The translations under genes were made by a program, and so were the position numbers. 64,000 nucleotides of DNA from assembly GCA_963838775.1 (NCBI GenBank), contig CAWISP010000007.1, positions 21,541 to 85,540 of the forward strand, read 5' to 3'. The notes below the pieces were generated by a model that was not told the DNA's origin, searched no databases, and worked only from the letters and a program-made list of their open reading frames with translations. This document shows, piece after piece, positions 1 through 7,494 of this stretch. Each line of letters starts with the position of its first letter. Position 1 is the first letter of the stretch. The stretch is from Chersky-840 sp963838775. Its GTDB lineage: Bacteria > Actinomycetota > Acidimicrobiia > Acidimicrobiales > UBA8190.

Positions 1-227
1 GATTGCCCCTCAGCGATTGCCTTCTTCCAATCCCTCTCGGCTTGCTCGTAGCTGATCGCTGGGCCTTCAATCCCCCCAGCGTCTTCCATGGGGTCCTCGT
101 GTTCGGGAATTACCATCACGAGGACCACGTGAGCGCCAGGGCGCAGTAGATCCATCGACTGTCGCGCCGCACCGATCGCAGCCTCGGATCCATCGGTTGC
201 CACGACGATGTTCATGACCTTCCCCAT
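1..227 (-). CDS. Universal stress protein (UspA family), N-terminal part, runs off the window
   Basis: Reading the minus strand gives a protein that begins MGKVMNIVVATDGSEAA and continues through a second hydrophobic strand (HVVLVMVIPEHEDP), which is the beta1-alpha1-beta2 start of a UspA fold. UspA proteins are small cytoplasmic ATP-binding or dimerising stress proteins of about 140 residues. Only about 75 residues lie in the window, so the GxxG nucleotide motif near the C-terminus cannot be seen and ATP binding cannot be judged. Two in-frame ATGs (227 and 215) are possible starts, with a third at 248; 227 was chosen because a GGAG lies about ten bases upstream. It reads in the same direction as pgk, which ends about 140 bases upstream of it. 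Confidence 0.8.
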   Translation of the reverse strand, partial: MGKVMNIVVATDGSEAAIGAARQSMDLLRPGAHVVLVMVIPEHEDPMEDAGGIEGPAISYEQAERDWKKAIAEGQ

Positions 228-365
228 TGATGGACTGCTCCACTTCATGTTGGCGGCATCGTGCCTCGGGCATCATCATCCCAAACGGAGCTTTGCCAAG
301 CCACCCTTGCTGCTCTTTCGGTTATATCTCCTCCGTGAGTCACGGAGCAGAAACGGTGCACCAAC

Positions 366-1568
366 TCATCCCTGCAGCGCGGTTCGGCTCGAACGCAGAG
401 CAGCGAGGCCAGGGAGATCCCCCTTTTCGAGGAGCTCGAGGGTTGCGCCTCCTCCACTTGAAATGTGGTCGATGCGGCCCTCGAGTCCGAACTGGTGCAG
501 CGAAGCCGCGGTCTCCCCTCCACCCACCACGCTGAATCCGGGACAGGAGGCAACCGCCTCGGCGATGGCTCGAGTTCCCTCGGCAAAGCGTGGGTCCTCG
601 AAGACGCCCATCGGGCCGTTCCACAGCACCGTTCCCGCCCCGGCAATGATCCCGGAGAAGCTCGCCCGTGTCGCAGGACCGACGTCAACACCTTGCCAAC
701 CAGCAGGGAGATCGCCCGTGAACTGCTCGACCTCGCCTGTCGCGGGTCGACCGATGCCGATCTCTCCGTCAGGGGCGAGTGCCACGATGTCTCTCGGGGT
801 CTCCATGCCGGCGTAACGATCCAGGAGCGATTTCGCATCCTCGATGAAGTCGGATTCGACGTGCGACGCACCGACTTCGTACCCGAGTGCACGGAGAAAG
901 GTAAAGCACATCGCGCCTCCGAGAAGCACGTGGTCGGCGTGCTCAGCGATCGACTTCAATACTCCGAGCTTGTCTGCGACCTTTGCGCCACCAACGATGG
1001 CGACGAACGGGGGCTCGGGATCGACAAGGATGCGGGTGAGAGCCTGAACCTCCCGCATGAGGAGGCGACCTGCGGCACTTGGCATGAGCGCCGGTGGGCC
1101 CACGATCGATGCGTGGCTGCGGTGACATGCGCCGAACGCGTCGTTCACGAAGTAGTCGAACCCATCGACGAGTCGACGGACGAACTGTGGGTCGTTTGCC
1201 TCTTCCCCCGGGTCAAAGCGCAGGTTATCCATGACCGAGATTCCAGGTGCAAGTCCGGCCATTGCCTCACGGACCGGGGCCATGTCATAGCGAGGGTCGA
1301 TCTTGCCCTTCGGGCGGCCGAGGTGGCTACACACCACCACCTCCGCCCCCCTCGCCTGCAACCAGGCGAGGGTAGGGAGCGATGAACGCAAACGGAAATC
1401 GTCGGCGACTTCGAGACGCCCGTCCTGGCTCTGACGCAGTGGAGCATTGAGGTCGGCTCGAACGAGGACGCGGCGACCCGCGACCGGTGGGAGATCTTCG
1501 AGGATTGGAAGCCCAGTCACCCCGCGACCGAGCAACTCGGGTGCTTCGGTGTCCCGATTCGTCATCAC
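366..1568 (-). CDS. pgk: Phosphoglycerate kinase
   Basis: This 400-residue protein has the normal family length and catalyses 1,3-bisphosphoglycerate + ADP to 3-phosphoglycerate + ATP in glycolysis, or the reverse in gluconeogenesis and CO2 fixation. The N-terminal domain has the substrate-binding signature RVLVRADLNAPL near residue 33 and the basic patch VVVCSHLGRPKG. The C-terminal domain has VGGAKVADKLGVL, the WNGPMGVFE loop and the nucleotide-binding VVGGGETAA and SSGGGATLELL motifs. A GTG (1568) and an ATG (1565) are adjacent possible starts behind a GAAAGGGG ribosome site. In many bacteria pgk follows gap in one operon; here gap lies on the opposite strand about 2 kb away with an insertion sequence between them. 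Confidence 0.97.
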   Translation of the reverse strand: MMTNRDTEAPELLGRGVTGLPILEDLPPVAGRRVLVRADLNAPLRQSQDGRLEVADDFRLRSSLPTLAWLQARGAEVVVCSHLGRPKGKIDPRYDMAPVREAMAGLAPGISVMDNLRFDPGEEANDPQFVRRLVDGFDYFVNDAFGACHRSHASIVGPPALMPSAAGRLLMREVQALTRILVDPEPPFVAIVGGAKVADKLGVLKSIAEHADHVLLGGAMCFTFLRALGYEVGASHVESDFIEDAKSLLDRYAGMETPRDIVALAPDGEIGIGRPATGEVEQFTGDLPAGWQGVDVGPATRASFSGIIAGAGTVLWNGPMGVFEDPRFAEGTRAIAEAVASCPGFSVVGGGETAASLHQFGLEGRIDHISSGGGATLELLEKGDLPGLAALRSSRTALQG

Positions 1569-1794
1569 AGACCCCTTTCGGTACCCGAGACGAAGGTGTA
1601 ACGCAGGTGGTCAACACTCGACAAGGGCCTGCGGGAGCACGAGACGGCAGAGCAGGTCATAGCCAGACTTCCAGGTTGGTGGCTCCAGGATATGAGCCGG
1701 TGCGAGGAGGTAGACGTCCGTCCTCCATGATTCGGTCATTGCCGCCTTGTGAGAATGTTGTGATCACGACGGCCACGTCCAGAGGCGTGGTGTA

Positions 1795-1815
1795 TGACGA
1801 CCACCACATCAATCT
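1795..1815 (+). repeat. IS256 element left terminal inverted repeat
   Basis: The core GACGACCACCACATCAATCT matches the reverse complement of the sequence at 3105-3125 with three mismatches over 21 bp. It lies 13 bases beyond the transposase stop codon, as expected for the 3' end of an IS256 element. Confidence 0.8.
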
Positions 1816-1827
1816 GTCGATGTTGTT

Positions 1828-3069
1828 CTAACTGACGTCGGCCAGTTCTGCCAGCTCCACCTCCTCACCGGTGCCGTTCATGACCCGAAGGCGCGCCTTG
1901 GCGAGCGACTCGACGCCCATGTAGCGCCGGGCCACGGCCCACTCGTCGTGTTGCTCGGCGAGCACTGCACCGACGAGCCGGATGACCGCGGCTCGGTTGG
2001 GGAAGATGCCGACGACGTCGGTGCGCCGGCGGATCTCCTTGTTGAGGCGTTCCTGGGGGTTGTTGGACCAGATCTGGCGCCAGTGCTCCTTCGGGAAGGT
2101 GGCGAAGGCCAAGATGTCGCCCGCTGCGTCGGTGAGCATCCCCGCCGCGTCACCGAAGCGTTCGGTGAGCTGCTCCACCACCCGAGCGTGCTGGGCCAGG
2201 ACCTGCTCGGCGTCGGGCTGCTCGAAGATGGAGCGGATGAGGGTGGCCACCATGGACTGGGCCGTCTTCGGGACCTTGGTCAGCACGTTGCGCACGAAGT
2301 GGGCCCGGCACCGTTGCCAGGTGGCGCCCGGCAGCACCGAGGCGATGGCGTCGACGAGCCCCCGGTGGGCGTCGGAGACCACCAGGGCCACTCCCGAGAG
2401 TCCCCGGGCCACCAGCCCGCGCAAGAAGGCTGTCCAACCCGCCCCGTCCTCGGTGGTGATGAGATCCACCCCGAGGATCTCTCGGTGTCCGTCGGCGTTC
2501 ACCCCGGTGGCCACGATGACCGCCACGTTCACGATGCGGCCGCCCTCGCGCACCTTCTGGGTCAGCGCGTCGAGCCAGATGTAGCTGTAGGGACCGCCGT
2601 CCAAGGGGCGGTTCCTGAAGGCCGACACGGTGGCGTCGAGGGACTTGGCGAGCTCGGAGACCTGGGACTTGGAGATCCCGTCGATACCCATGGCCTTCAC
2701 CACGTCGTCGACCCGGCACGTCGAGACCCCTTCCACGTAGCACTGGGCGATCACCGCCACGAGCGCTCTCTCCGCCCGACGCCGGGGCTCGACCAGCCAG
2801 TCGGGGAAGTAGCTCCCGGTGCGCAGCTTCGGGATGGCCAGCTCGATCGTGCCCACCCGGGTGTCGAAGTCCCTGGTCCGGTAGCCGTTTCTCGAGTTGA
2901 CCCGCTCGGGGGTGATCTCGCCGTAGCCGGCGTTGCACAACGCGCTGGCCTCGGCCGCCATGAGCTGCTCGGCGAAAGCACTGAGCATGGATCGCAGCAG
3001 GTCAGGGTCGCCTTCTTCCAAATGCTTGCGCAACCAGGACACAGGGTTCATCGTGTTGGGGACTTCCAC
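1828..3069 (-). CDS. IS256-family transposase (mutator type)
   Basis: This 413-residue protein is a full-length IS256/mutator-type DDE transposase that cuts and rejoins DNA at the inverted repeats of its own element. The acidic residues are recognisable in order: D in YIWLDALT, D in VVSDAHRGL, and E in NNPQERLNKEIRRR, with the family motif WQRCRAHFVRN between the second and third. Expression probably starts at GTG 3069, with a GGAG about eight bases upstream; ATG 3051 is an in-frame alternative. The reading frame is uninterrupted and both inverted repeats are present, so the element may be active or recently acquired. No passenger gene is present. Confidence 0.97.
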   Translation of the reverse strand: MEVPNTMNPVSWLRKHLEEGDPDLLRSMLSAFAEQLMAAEASALCNAGYGEITPERVNSRNGYRTRDFDTRVGTIELAIPKLRTGSYFPDWLVEPRRRAERALVAVIAQCYVEGVSTCRVDDVVKAMGIDGISKSQVSELAKSLDATVSAFRNRPLDGGPYSYIWLDALTQKVREGGRIVNVAVIVATGVNADGHREILGVDLITTEDGAGWTAFLRGLVARGLSGVALVVSDAHRGLVDAIASVLPGATWQRCRAHFVRNVLTKVPKTAQSMVATLIRSIFEQPDAEQVLAQHARVVEQLTERFGDAAGMLTDAAGDILAFATFPKEHWRQIWSNNPQERLNKEIRRRTDVVGIFPNRAAVIRLVGAVLAEQHDEWAVARRYMGVESLAKARLRVMNGTGEEVELAELADVS

Positions 3070-3104
3070 CGCATCTTCTCCTTCGTTCTTTCGACGGAAC
3101 TTGA

Positions 3105-3125
3105 AGGTTGATGCGGTGGTCGTCG
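3105..3125 (-). repeat. IS256 element right terminal inverted repeat
   Basis: This is the partner of the repeat at 1795-1815. It lies about 35 bases upstream of the transposase start and probably overlaps the promoter of the transposase, as is common in IS256 elements. Confidence 0.8.
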
Positions 3126-3587
3126 CGAGTGGGGGACCTCGCGAAACTCCTGTTCGTCGTCGGGCCCCACACCCCGGACTGCTCGCTTCAGCGCCTCACG
3201 GCGAACCTCAGCGGGTCAAAACCCGTACACCACGAGCGTGGACGTGAACATCACGACCGATCTCCGAGGAAGTGTGATCACGACCGATCTCGGAGGTAAT
3301 AGGTCAAACGGAGATCGAATCACGTGGGATCATTCTGGACCAGGCTCTGCTTGGGACCCCAGGGTCAAAGGTCCCGAGACGGGGCCAACCTGACGGGAGG
3401 GGAGGGCGACTAACGTGCCGACCTGCGAATCCGGATCGTGCCAAGACCCGAGGCTCTGTGGCCCCGTGGCCCTCCAGGATCGGGACCTTGTTCCCTGGCG
3501 GTGCATGAGGTCCGGCGCGAGGTTGGGCGTGGCGGCTCTGTGACGAGCTGTCGGTGAGCCCAGGCGTGGCCAGGACAAGGAGGACGC
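3126..3587. other. Non-coding stretch between IS256 and gap
   Basis: I see no supported gene here. The stretch holds a near-identical direct repeat (3250-3296), a short hairpin with arms GGGACC/GGTCCC at 3353-3375, and the promoter region and leader of gap. The part next to the IS may be a remnant of another element or of the original pgk/gap spacer. Confidence 0.5.
3250..3296 (+). repeat. Direct repeat, 20 bp at 27-bp spacing
   Basis: ATCACGACCGATCTCCGAGG at 3250-3269 is repeated at 3277-3296 with one change (CTCGG for CTCCG). The 12-mer TGTGATCACGAC overlapping the second copy (3273-3284) also occurs on the far side of the IS at 1759-1770. It could be an operator pair or the end of a lost mobile element. 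Confidence 0.7.
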
Positions 3588-4598
3588 ATGCCGGTACGGA
3601 TGGGGATCAACGGGTTCGGGCGCACGGGCCGGGCCCTGCTGCGCGCGGCACGCCGCCCGGAGCTCGGGCTCGAGGTGGTGGCCGTGAACGACCTCGGACC
3701 TCCCGAAGCACTCGTCCGCCTCCTGGCGCGCGACTCGGTGTTCGGGCGCCTCGATGTCCCAGTAACGCGCGACGAGGACGTCATGGTGGTCGGCCACGAG
3801 CGGGTCCGCCTGCTGGCCGAGCCTGAGGTGAAGGCGCTTCCGTGGGGTGACCTCGGGGTGGACGTCGTGGTGGAGGCGACGGGCAAGTTCACAGCCCGTG
3901 ACCGCGCCGCCGGGCACCTCGACGCCGGAGCCCCCCGAGTGGTGGTGTCGGCACCGTCGAAAGGCGCGGATGCCACCTTCGTCATGGGTGTCAACGACGA
4001 AGAGTTCGATGCGGCCCGCCATGTGGTGATCTCGAACGCATCGTGCACGACGAACTGTCTGGCGGTGCTGGCCAAGGTTCTCGACGACGCTTTTGGCATC
4101 GAGGAGGGCTTCATGACGACGGTGCACGCCTACACCGGTGACCAACAGCTGGTCGACTCGGTTCACAAGGATGCTCGTCGGGCACGTGCCGCCGCGATCA
4201 ACATCGTGCCCACCACGACAGGGGCGGCGCGTGCCACCGGTCTCGTGATGCCTTCGGTGAATGGTCGACTGGACGGATTCGCATTGCGGGTTCCGGTTCC
4301 TGACGGGTCGGTGACCGACCTCGTCGTGAACCTTCGGGTGACCGCCACAGCTGACGATATTCGGGCCGCCTACCGTGAGCGAGCCGCCATCGGATCCCTT
4401 GTCGGGAAGCTCGACTACAGCGATGAGCCGCTCGTCTCGAGCGACATCGTGGGCTCACCGGCATCGTGCGTGTTCGACGCCGAGCTGACCATGGCCCATG
4501 GCCGGATGGCCAAGGTGATCGGTTGGTACGACAACGAGTGGGGTTACGCCAACCGGTTGGCCGAGCTCGCGGCCCTGGTCGGCGCGGTCCGGCCGTAG
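3588..4598 (+). CDS. gap: Type I glyceraldehyde-3-phosphate dehydrogenase
   Basis: This 336-residue enzyme oxidises glyceraldehyde-3-phosphate with phosphate and NAD(P)+ to 1,3-bisphosphoglycerate. It opens with the Rossmann motif GINGFGRTGR, has the catalytic cysteine in SNASCTTNCL, the histidine in TTVHAYTGDQ, the phosphate-binding PTTTGAA segment, and the C-terminal signature WYDNEWGYANR. Length is normal. A strong AAGGAGG lies about five bases before ATG 3588. The residues after the second beta strand read AVNDLG, which is typical of NAD-preferring type I enzymes, although cofactor use cannot be fixed from sequence. The next gene, porG, begins 21 bases after the stop, so gap is probably the first gene of the por transcript. 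Confidence 0.97.
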   Translation: MPVRMGINGFGRTGRALLRAARRPELGLEVVAVNDLGPPEALVRLLARDSVFGRLDVPVTRDEDVMVVGHERVRLLAEPEVKALPWGDLGVDVVVEATGKFTARDRAAGHLDAGAPRVVVSAPSKGADATFVMGVNDEEFDAARHVVISNASCTTNCLAVLAKVLDDAFGIEEGFMTTVHAYTGDQQLVDSVHKDARRARAAAINIVPTTTGAARATGLVMPSVNGRLDGFALRVPVPDGSVTDLVVNLRVTATADDIRAAYRERAAIGSLVGKLDYSDEPLVSSDIVGSPASCVFDAELTMAHGRMAKVIGWYDNEWGYANRLAELAALVGAVRP

Positions 4599-4619
4599 TC
4601 GGCGGGGCGGGGGTATCGG

Positions 4620-5210
4620 GTGTTCCAGGTCCGGATCCACGGTCGTGGGGGCCAGGGTGTGGTCACAGCCGCCGAGATCCTGTCGGTGGCTGCCTTCGGC
4701 GATGGGCGTTTCGCGCAGGCGTTCCCGAGCTTCGGGTCCGAGCGCACCGGCGCGCCGGTGGTGGCGTTCTGCCGCATCGACGCCACTCGAATCCGCACCC
4801 GTGAACCCATCGTCGCGCCCGACGCACTCATCGTGCAGGACGCCACGCTGGTGCATCAGGTCGACCTGTTCAGCGGGTTGCGTCCCGGCGGCTACCTCCT
4901 CATCAACTCCGCTCGCAGCTTCGATGACCTCGGCCTCTCGGACCTCGTCGCATCCCACGGGGACGATCGGTTGCTGACTGTTCCCGCCACCGAGCTGGCG
5001 CTCGAGCACACCGGGCGCCCCGTTCCCAATGCCGTACTCCTAGGCGGCTTCGCCGCCCTCACCGGAGCAGTCTCGCTCGATGCCGTTGTGCACGCCATCG
5101 CGTTGCGTTTTAGCGGGCCGGTCGCCACCGGCAATGCCCGTGCTGCGCGCGAGGCGTATCGCATCGTGGCCGGTCGAAGGGGTGTGCTCGCCGATGCTCC
5201 GCCAGCTTGA
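4620..5210 (+). CDS. porG: Pyruvate:ferredoxin oxidoreductase, gamma subunit
   Basis: The 196-residue protein begins FQVRIHGRGGQGVVTAAEIL, the hallmark of the gamma chain of 2-oxoacid:ferredoxin oxidoreductases, followed by QAFPSFGSERTGAPV. The gamma subunit helps form the CoA-binding part of the alpha-beta-gamma enzyme that interconverts pyruvate, CoA and ferredoxin with acetyl-CoA, CO2 and reduced ferredoxin. The start is GTG 4620 behind a G-rich site. The gene lies directly after gap and overlaps the start of porA by 17 bases, so these genes are almost certainly cotranscribed. Substrate (pyruvate rather than another 2-oxoacid) is inferred from the porA-like partner, not from this chain. 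Confidence 0.92.
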   Translation: MFQVRIHGRGGQGVVTAAEILSVAAFGDGRFAQAFPSFGSERTGAPVVAFCRIDATRIRTREPIVAPDALIVQDATLVHQVDLFSGLRPGGYLLINSARSFDDLGLSDLVASHGDDRLLTVPATELALEHTGRPVPNAVLLGGFAALTGAVSLDAVVHAIALRFSGPVATGNARAAREAYRIVAGRRGVLADAPPA

Positions 5211-6447
5211 AGGATCACGGGCCGTCGCGGAAGCCGTCGCACTGTGTCGCCCGGAGGTCGTCTGCGCCTACCCGATCTCCCCGCAGACCCACATCATCGA
5301 GGGGATCGGTGCGCTCGTGAAGTCCGGCCAGCTGGTGGACTGCGAGTTCATCAATGTCGAATCGGAGTTCGCGGCGATGTCGGTGTGCATCGGCGCCTCG
5401 GCCACCGGCGCAAGGGCGTATACCGCCACGGCCAGTCAAGGCCTACTCTTCATGATCGAGGCTGTGTACAACGCCTCGGGGCTCGGCCTGCCCATCGTGA
5501 TGACGCTGGCGAATCGCGCAATCGGGGCACCCATCAACATCTGGAACGACCACAGCGATGCCATGGCGGTGCGCGACGCCGGGTGGATCCAGCTCTTCGC
5601 CGAGACCAACCAGGAGGCGCTCGATCTCCACATCCAGGCGTTCCGCTTGGCCGAGGAGCTGTCGATGCCGGTGATGGTGTGCATGGACGGTTTCATCCTC
5701 ACCCACGCCTTCGAGGCCGTCGAGATCCCCACCCAGGAACAGGTCGACGCCTTTGTGCCGCCGTACGAGCCCAGGCAGGTTCTCGACCCCCATGAGCCCG
5801 TGTCCATCGGGGCCATGGTGGGCCCCGAAGCGTTCGAAGAGGTCCGGTACCTGGCTCATGTCAAGCAGCTTCAAGCACTCGATCTCATCCCGGAGATCGC
5901 GGCAGAGTTCGGGGGAACCTTCGGGCGACGTTCGGGGGGTCTCGTGAGCACCTACCGGAGTGAGGACGCCGAGACCGTTGTCGTGGCCCTGGGCTCGGTG
6001 CTCGGGACCATCAAGGATGCCGTCGATGACCTGCGGGACCAGGGGACGCGCATCGGGGTGGTCGGGATCGGGTCGTTCCGCCCCTTCCCCGTCGCGGCGG
6101 TGCGTGACGCTCTTGCTGGGTCCCGGCGGGTGGTGGTCATCGAGAAGGCGCTCGCGCCCGGAGCGGGCGGGATCGTGGCCACGGACGTGGCGATGGCGGT
6201 GGCGGGACTTCCGCTGCAGACGCACGCGGTGATCGCCGGGCTCGGGGGCCGTCCTATCACCAAGAGCTCACTGATGGAGCTCTTCCGACTCGCCCAATTG
6301 GATTCGCTCGAGGCACTCACCTTCCTCGATCTCGACCGAGGCCTCGTCGAGCGTGAGCTGGAGCGCATGGCTCGCCGTCGCCGTTCGGGCCCCACCGCCG
6401 AGAACGTGCTGCGCGACGTCGGCATTGTGTCGGCCCGGGTCACGTGA
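5194..6447 (+). CDS. porA: Pyruvate:ferredoxin oxidoreductase, alpha subunit
   Basis: The protein of about 417 residues carries the pyrimidine-binding region of thiamine-diphosphate 2-oxoacid oxidoreductases: AYPISPQTHIIE near the start, then VESEFAAMSVCIGAS and TATASQGLLFMIEA, and IGAPINIWNDHSD. The C-terminal transketolase-like domain has VVVALGSVLGTIKDAV. ATG 5194 was chosen because homologues begin close to this LEGSRAVAEA sequence and because it overlaps porG by only 17 bases; the open frame extends upstream without similarity. With porG and porB it makes the alpha-beta-gamma core; the usual small ferredoxin-like delta subunit is not a separate gene here but seems to be supplied by the downstream fusion protein. 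Confidence 0.94.
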   Translation: MLRQLEGSRAVAEAVALCRPEVVCAYPISPQTHIIEGIGALVKSGQLVDCEFINVESEFAAMSVCIGASATGARAYTATASQGLLFMIEAVYNASGLGLPIVMTLANRAIGAPINIWNDHSDAMAVRDAGWIQLFAETNQEALDLHIQAFRLAEELSMPVMVCMDGFILTHAFEAVEIPTQEQVDAFVPPYEPRQVLDPHEPVSIGAMVGPEAFEEVRYLAHVKQLQALDLIPEIAAEFGGTFGRRSGGLVSTYRSEDAETVVVALGSVLGTIKDAVDDLRDQGTRIGVVGIGSFRPFPVAAVRDALAGSRRVVVIEKALAPGAGGIVATDVAMAVAGLPLQTHAVIAGLGGRPITKSSLMELFRLAQLDSLEALTFLDLDRGLVERELERMARRRRSGPTAENVLRDVGIVSARVT

Positions 6448-6456
6448 GGAGGGAAC

Positions 6457-7494
6457 GTGCCTCATGAACCGGTGAAGTTCTATCAAACGGGCAGCTTTGC
6501 AGCGGGAAACCGGTTGCTGCCTCTGGAGCAGCGTTCTGTCCAAGCCGACGCCCAGCGGACGAACTCGCTCAACTCGGGCCACCGGGCGTGCCAGGGATGT
6601 GGCGAGGCCCTGGGTGCTCGGTTTGCTCTTGACGCCGCCATGCGGGCGACCGGAGGCGACATGATCGCCGTGAACGCCACTGGATGTCTCGAGGTGTTCT
6701 CGACGCCGTACCCCGAGACGGCCTGGCGTATTCCGTGGTTGCACTCGTTGTTCGCCAATGCACCGGCGGTGGCGACCGGAGTGGCCGCCGCTCTCAGGGC
6801 CAAAGGGCGTACCGATACCCGGGTGGTGGCCCAAGCCGGTGACGGCGGAACCGTGGACATCGGCTTCGGCTGCCTGTCGGGCATGTTCGAGCGCAACGAC
6901 GACGTGCTCTTTGTCTGTTACGACAACGAGGGGTATATGAACACCGGTGTGCAGCGCTCCAGCGCCACCCCACCCGGGGCGCGCACCGCCACCACCGAGG
7001 CTGTCGGCCCTGATCCGGGAAACGCGTTCGGCCAAGGGAAGGACGTTCCGCTTCTAGCCGTTGCCCACGAGATTCCGTATGTCGCCACCGCAACGGTGTC
7101 GGAGCTGCGCGACCTCGAGTTCAAGGTGCGACACGCCATGACTCTTCGTGGGGCCCGCTATATCCATGTCCTCGTCCCGTGCCCCCTGGGCTGGCAGAGC
7201 GCGTCGGCCGACACGGTCCTTCTGGCCCGGCTTGCCAAGGAGACTGGGCTCTTCCCCGTCTTCGAGGCCGAGCACGGCGAGATCACAGCGGTGTCGAAGA
7301 TCCGCCGCCGCGTACCCGTCGAGGAGTACCTGCGGCTCCAGGGTCGCTATGGCCACCTCTTCGGAACATCTCCCCGGCCCGACATCGTCGATCGGATCCA
7401 GGCCATCGCAGATCGCAACATCCGCCGGTTCGACCTTTTGGACGACCACTCCGAGCAGGTGTCGAGCGCGGGAACGGGCGAACGGGGGTCATGA
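6457..7494 (+). CDS. porB: Pyruvate:ferredoxin oxidoreductase, beta subunit
   Basis: This 345-residue subunit binds thiamine diphosphate and the proximal [4Fe-4S] cluster. Cysteines expected to hold the cluster are in ACQGCGEALG (residues 45 and 48), NATGCLEV (77) and VPCPLGW (242). The thiamine diphosphate motif is QAGDGGTVDIGFG (from about residue 126) followed by the DNEGYMNTGVQRS loop typical of PorB. The start is GTG 6457 with GAGGAGGGAA directly upstream. Its stop codon overlaps the start of the next gene (ATGA), which indicates translational coupling to the reductase-like protein. Confidence 0.94.
   Translation: MPHEPVKFYQTGSFAAGNRLLPLEQRSVQADAQRTNSLNSGHRACQGCGEALGARFALDAAMRATGGDMIAVNATGCLEVFSTPYPETAWRIPWLHSLFANAPAVATGVAAALRAKGRTDTRVVAQAGDGGTVDIGFGCLSGMFERNDDVLFVCYDNEGYMNTGVQRSSATPPGARTATTEAVGPDPGNAFGQGKDVPLLAVAHEIPYVATATVSELRDLEFKVRHAMTLRGARYIHVLVPCPLGWQSASADTVLLARLAKETGLFPVFEAEHGEITAVSKIRRRVPVEEYLRLQGRYGHLFGTSPRPDIVDRIQAIADRNIRRFDLLDDHSEQVSSAGTGERGS

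Larger units (their letters stand above)
1795..3125 (-). mobile_element. IS256-family insertion sequence
   Basis: The element is a single transposase gene bounded by imperfect 21-bp inverted repeats at 1795-1815 and 3105-3125 that match at 18 positions. About 1.33 kb is usual for the IS256 family. No convincing 8-bp target duplication is visible next to these ends, so the exact outer borders are uncertain or the target copies have drifted. It sits in the intergenic space between the divergently oriented pgk and gap genes and probably separates them from original upstream sequence. Confidence 0.85.

Noticed and set aside
1780..1794. Target-site duplication of the IS256 element
   Set aside because: The 8 bases outside the left and right inverted repeats do not match, so no duplication can be claimed.
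3353..3375. Hairpin GGGACC/GGTCCC as a terminator or riboswitch before gap
   Set aside because: Six-base arms without a T-run and more than 200 bases from the gap start; too weak to call.
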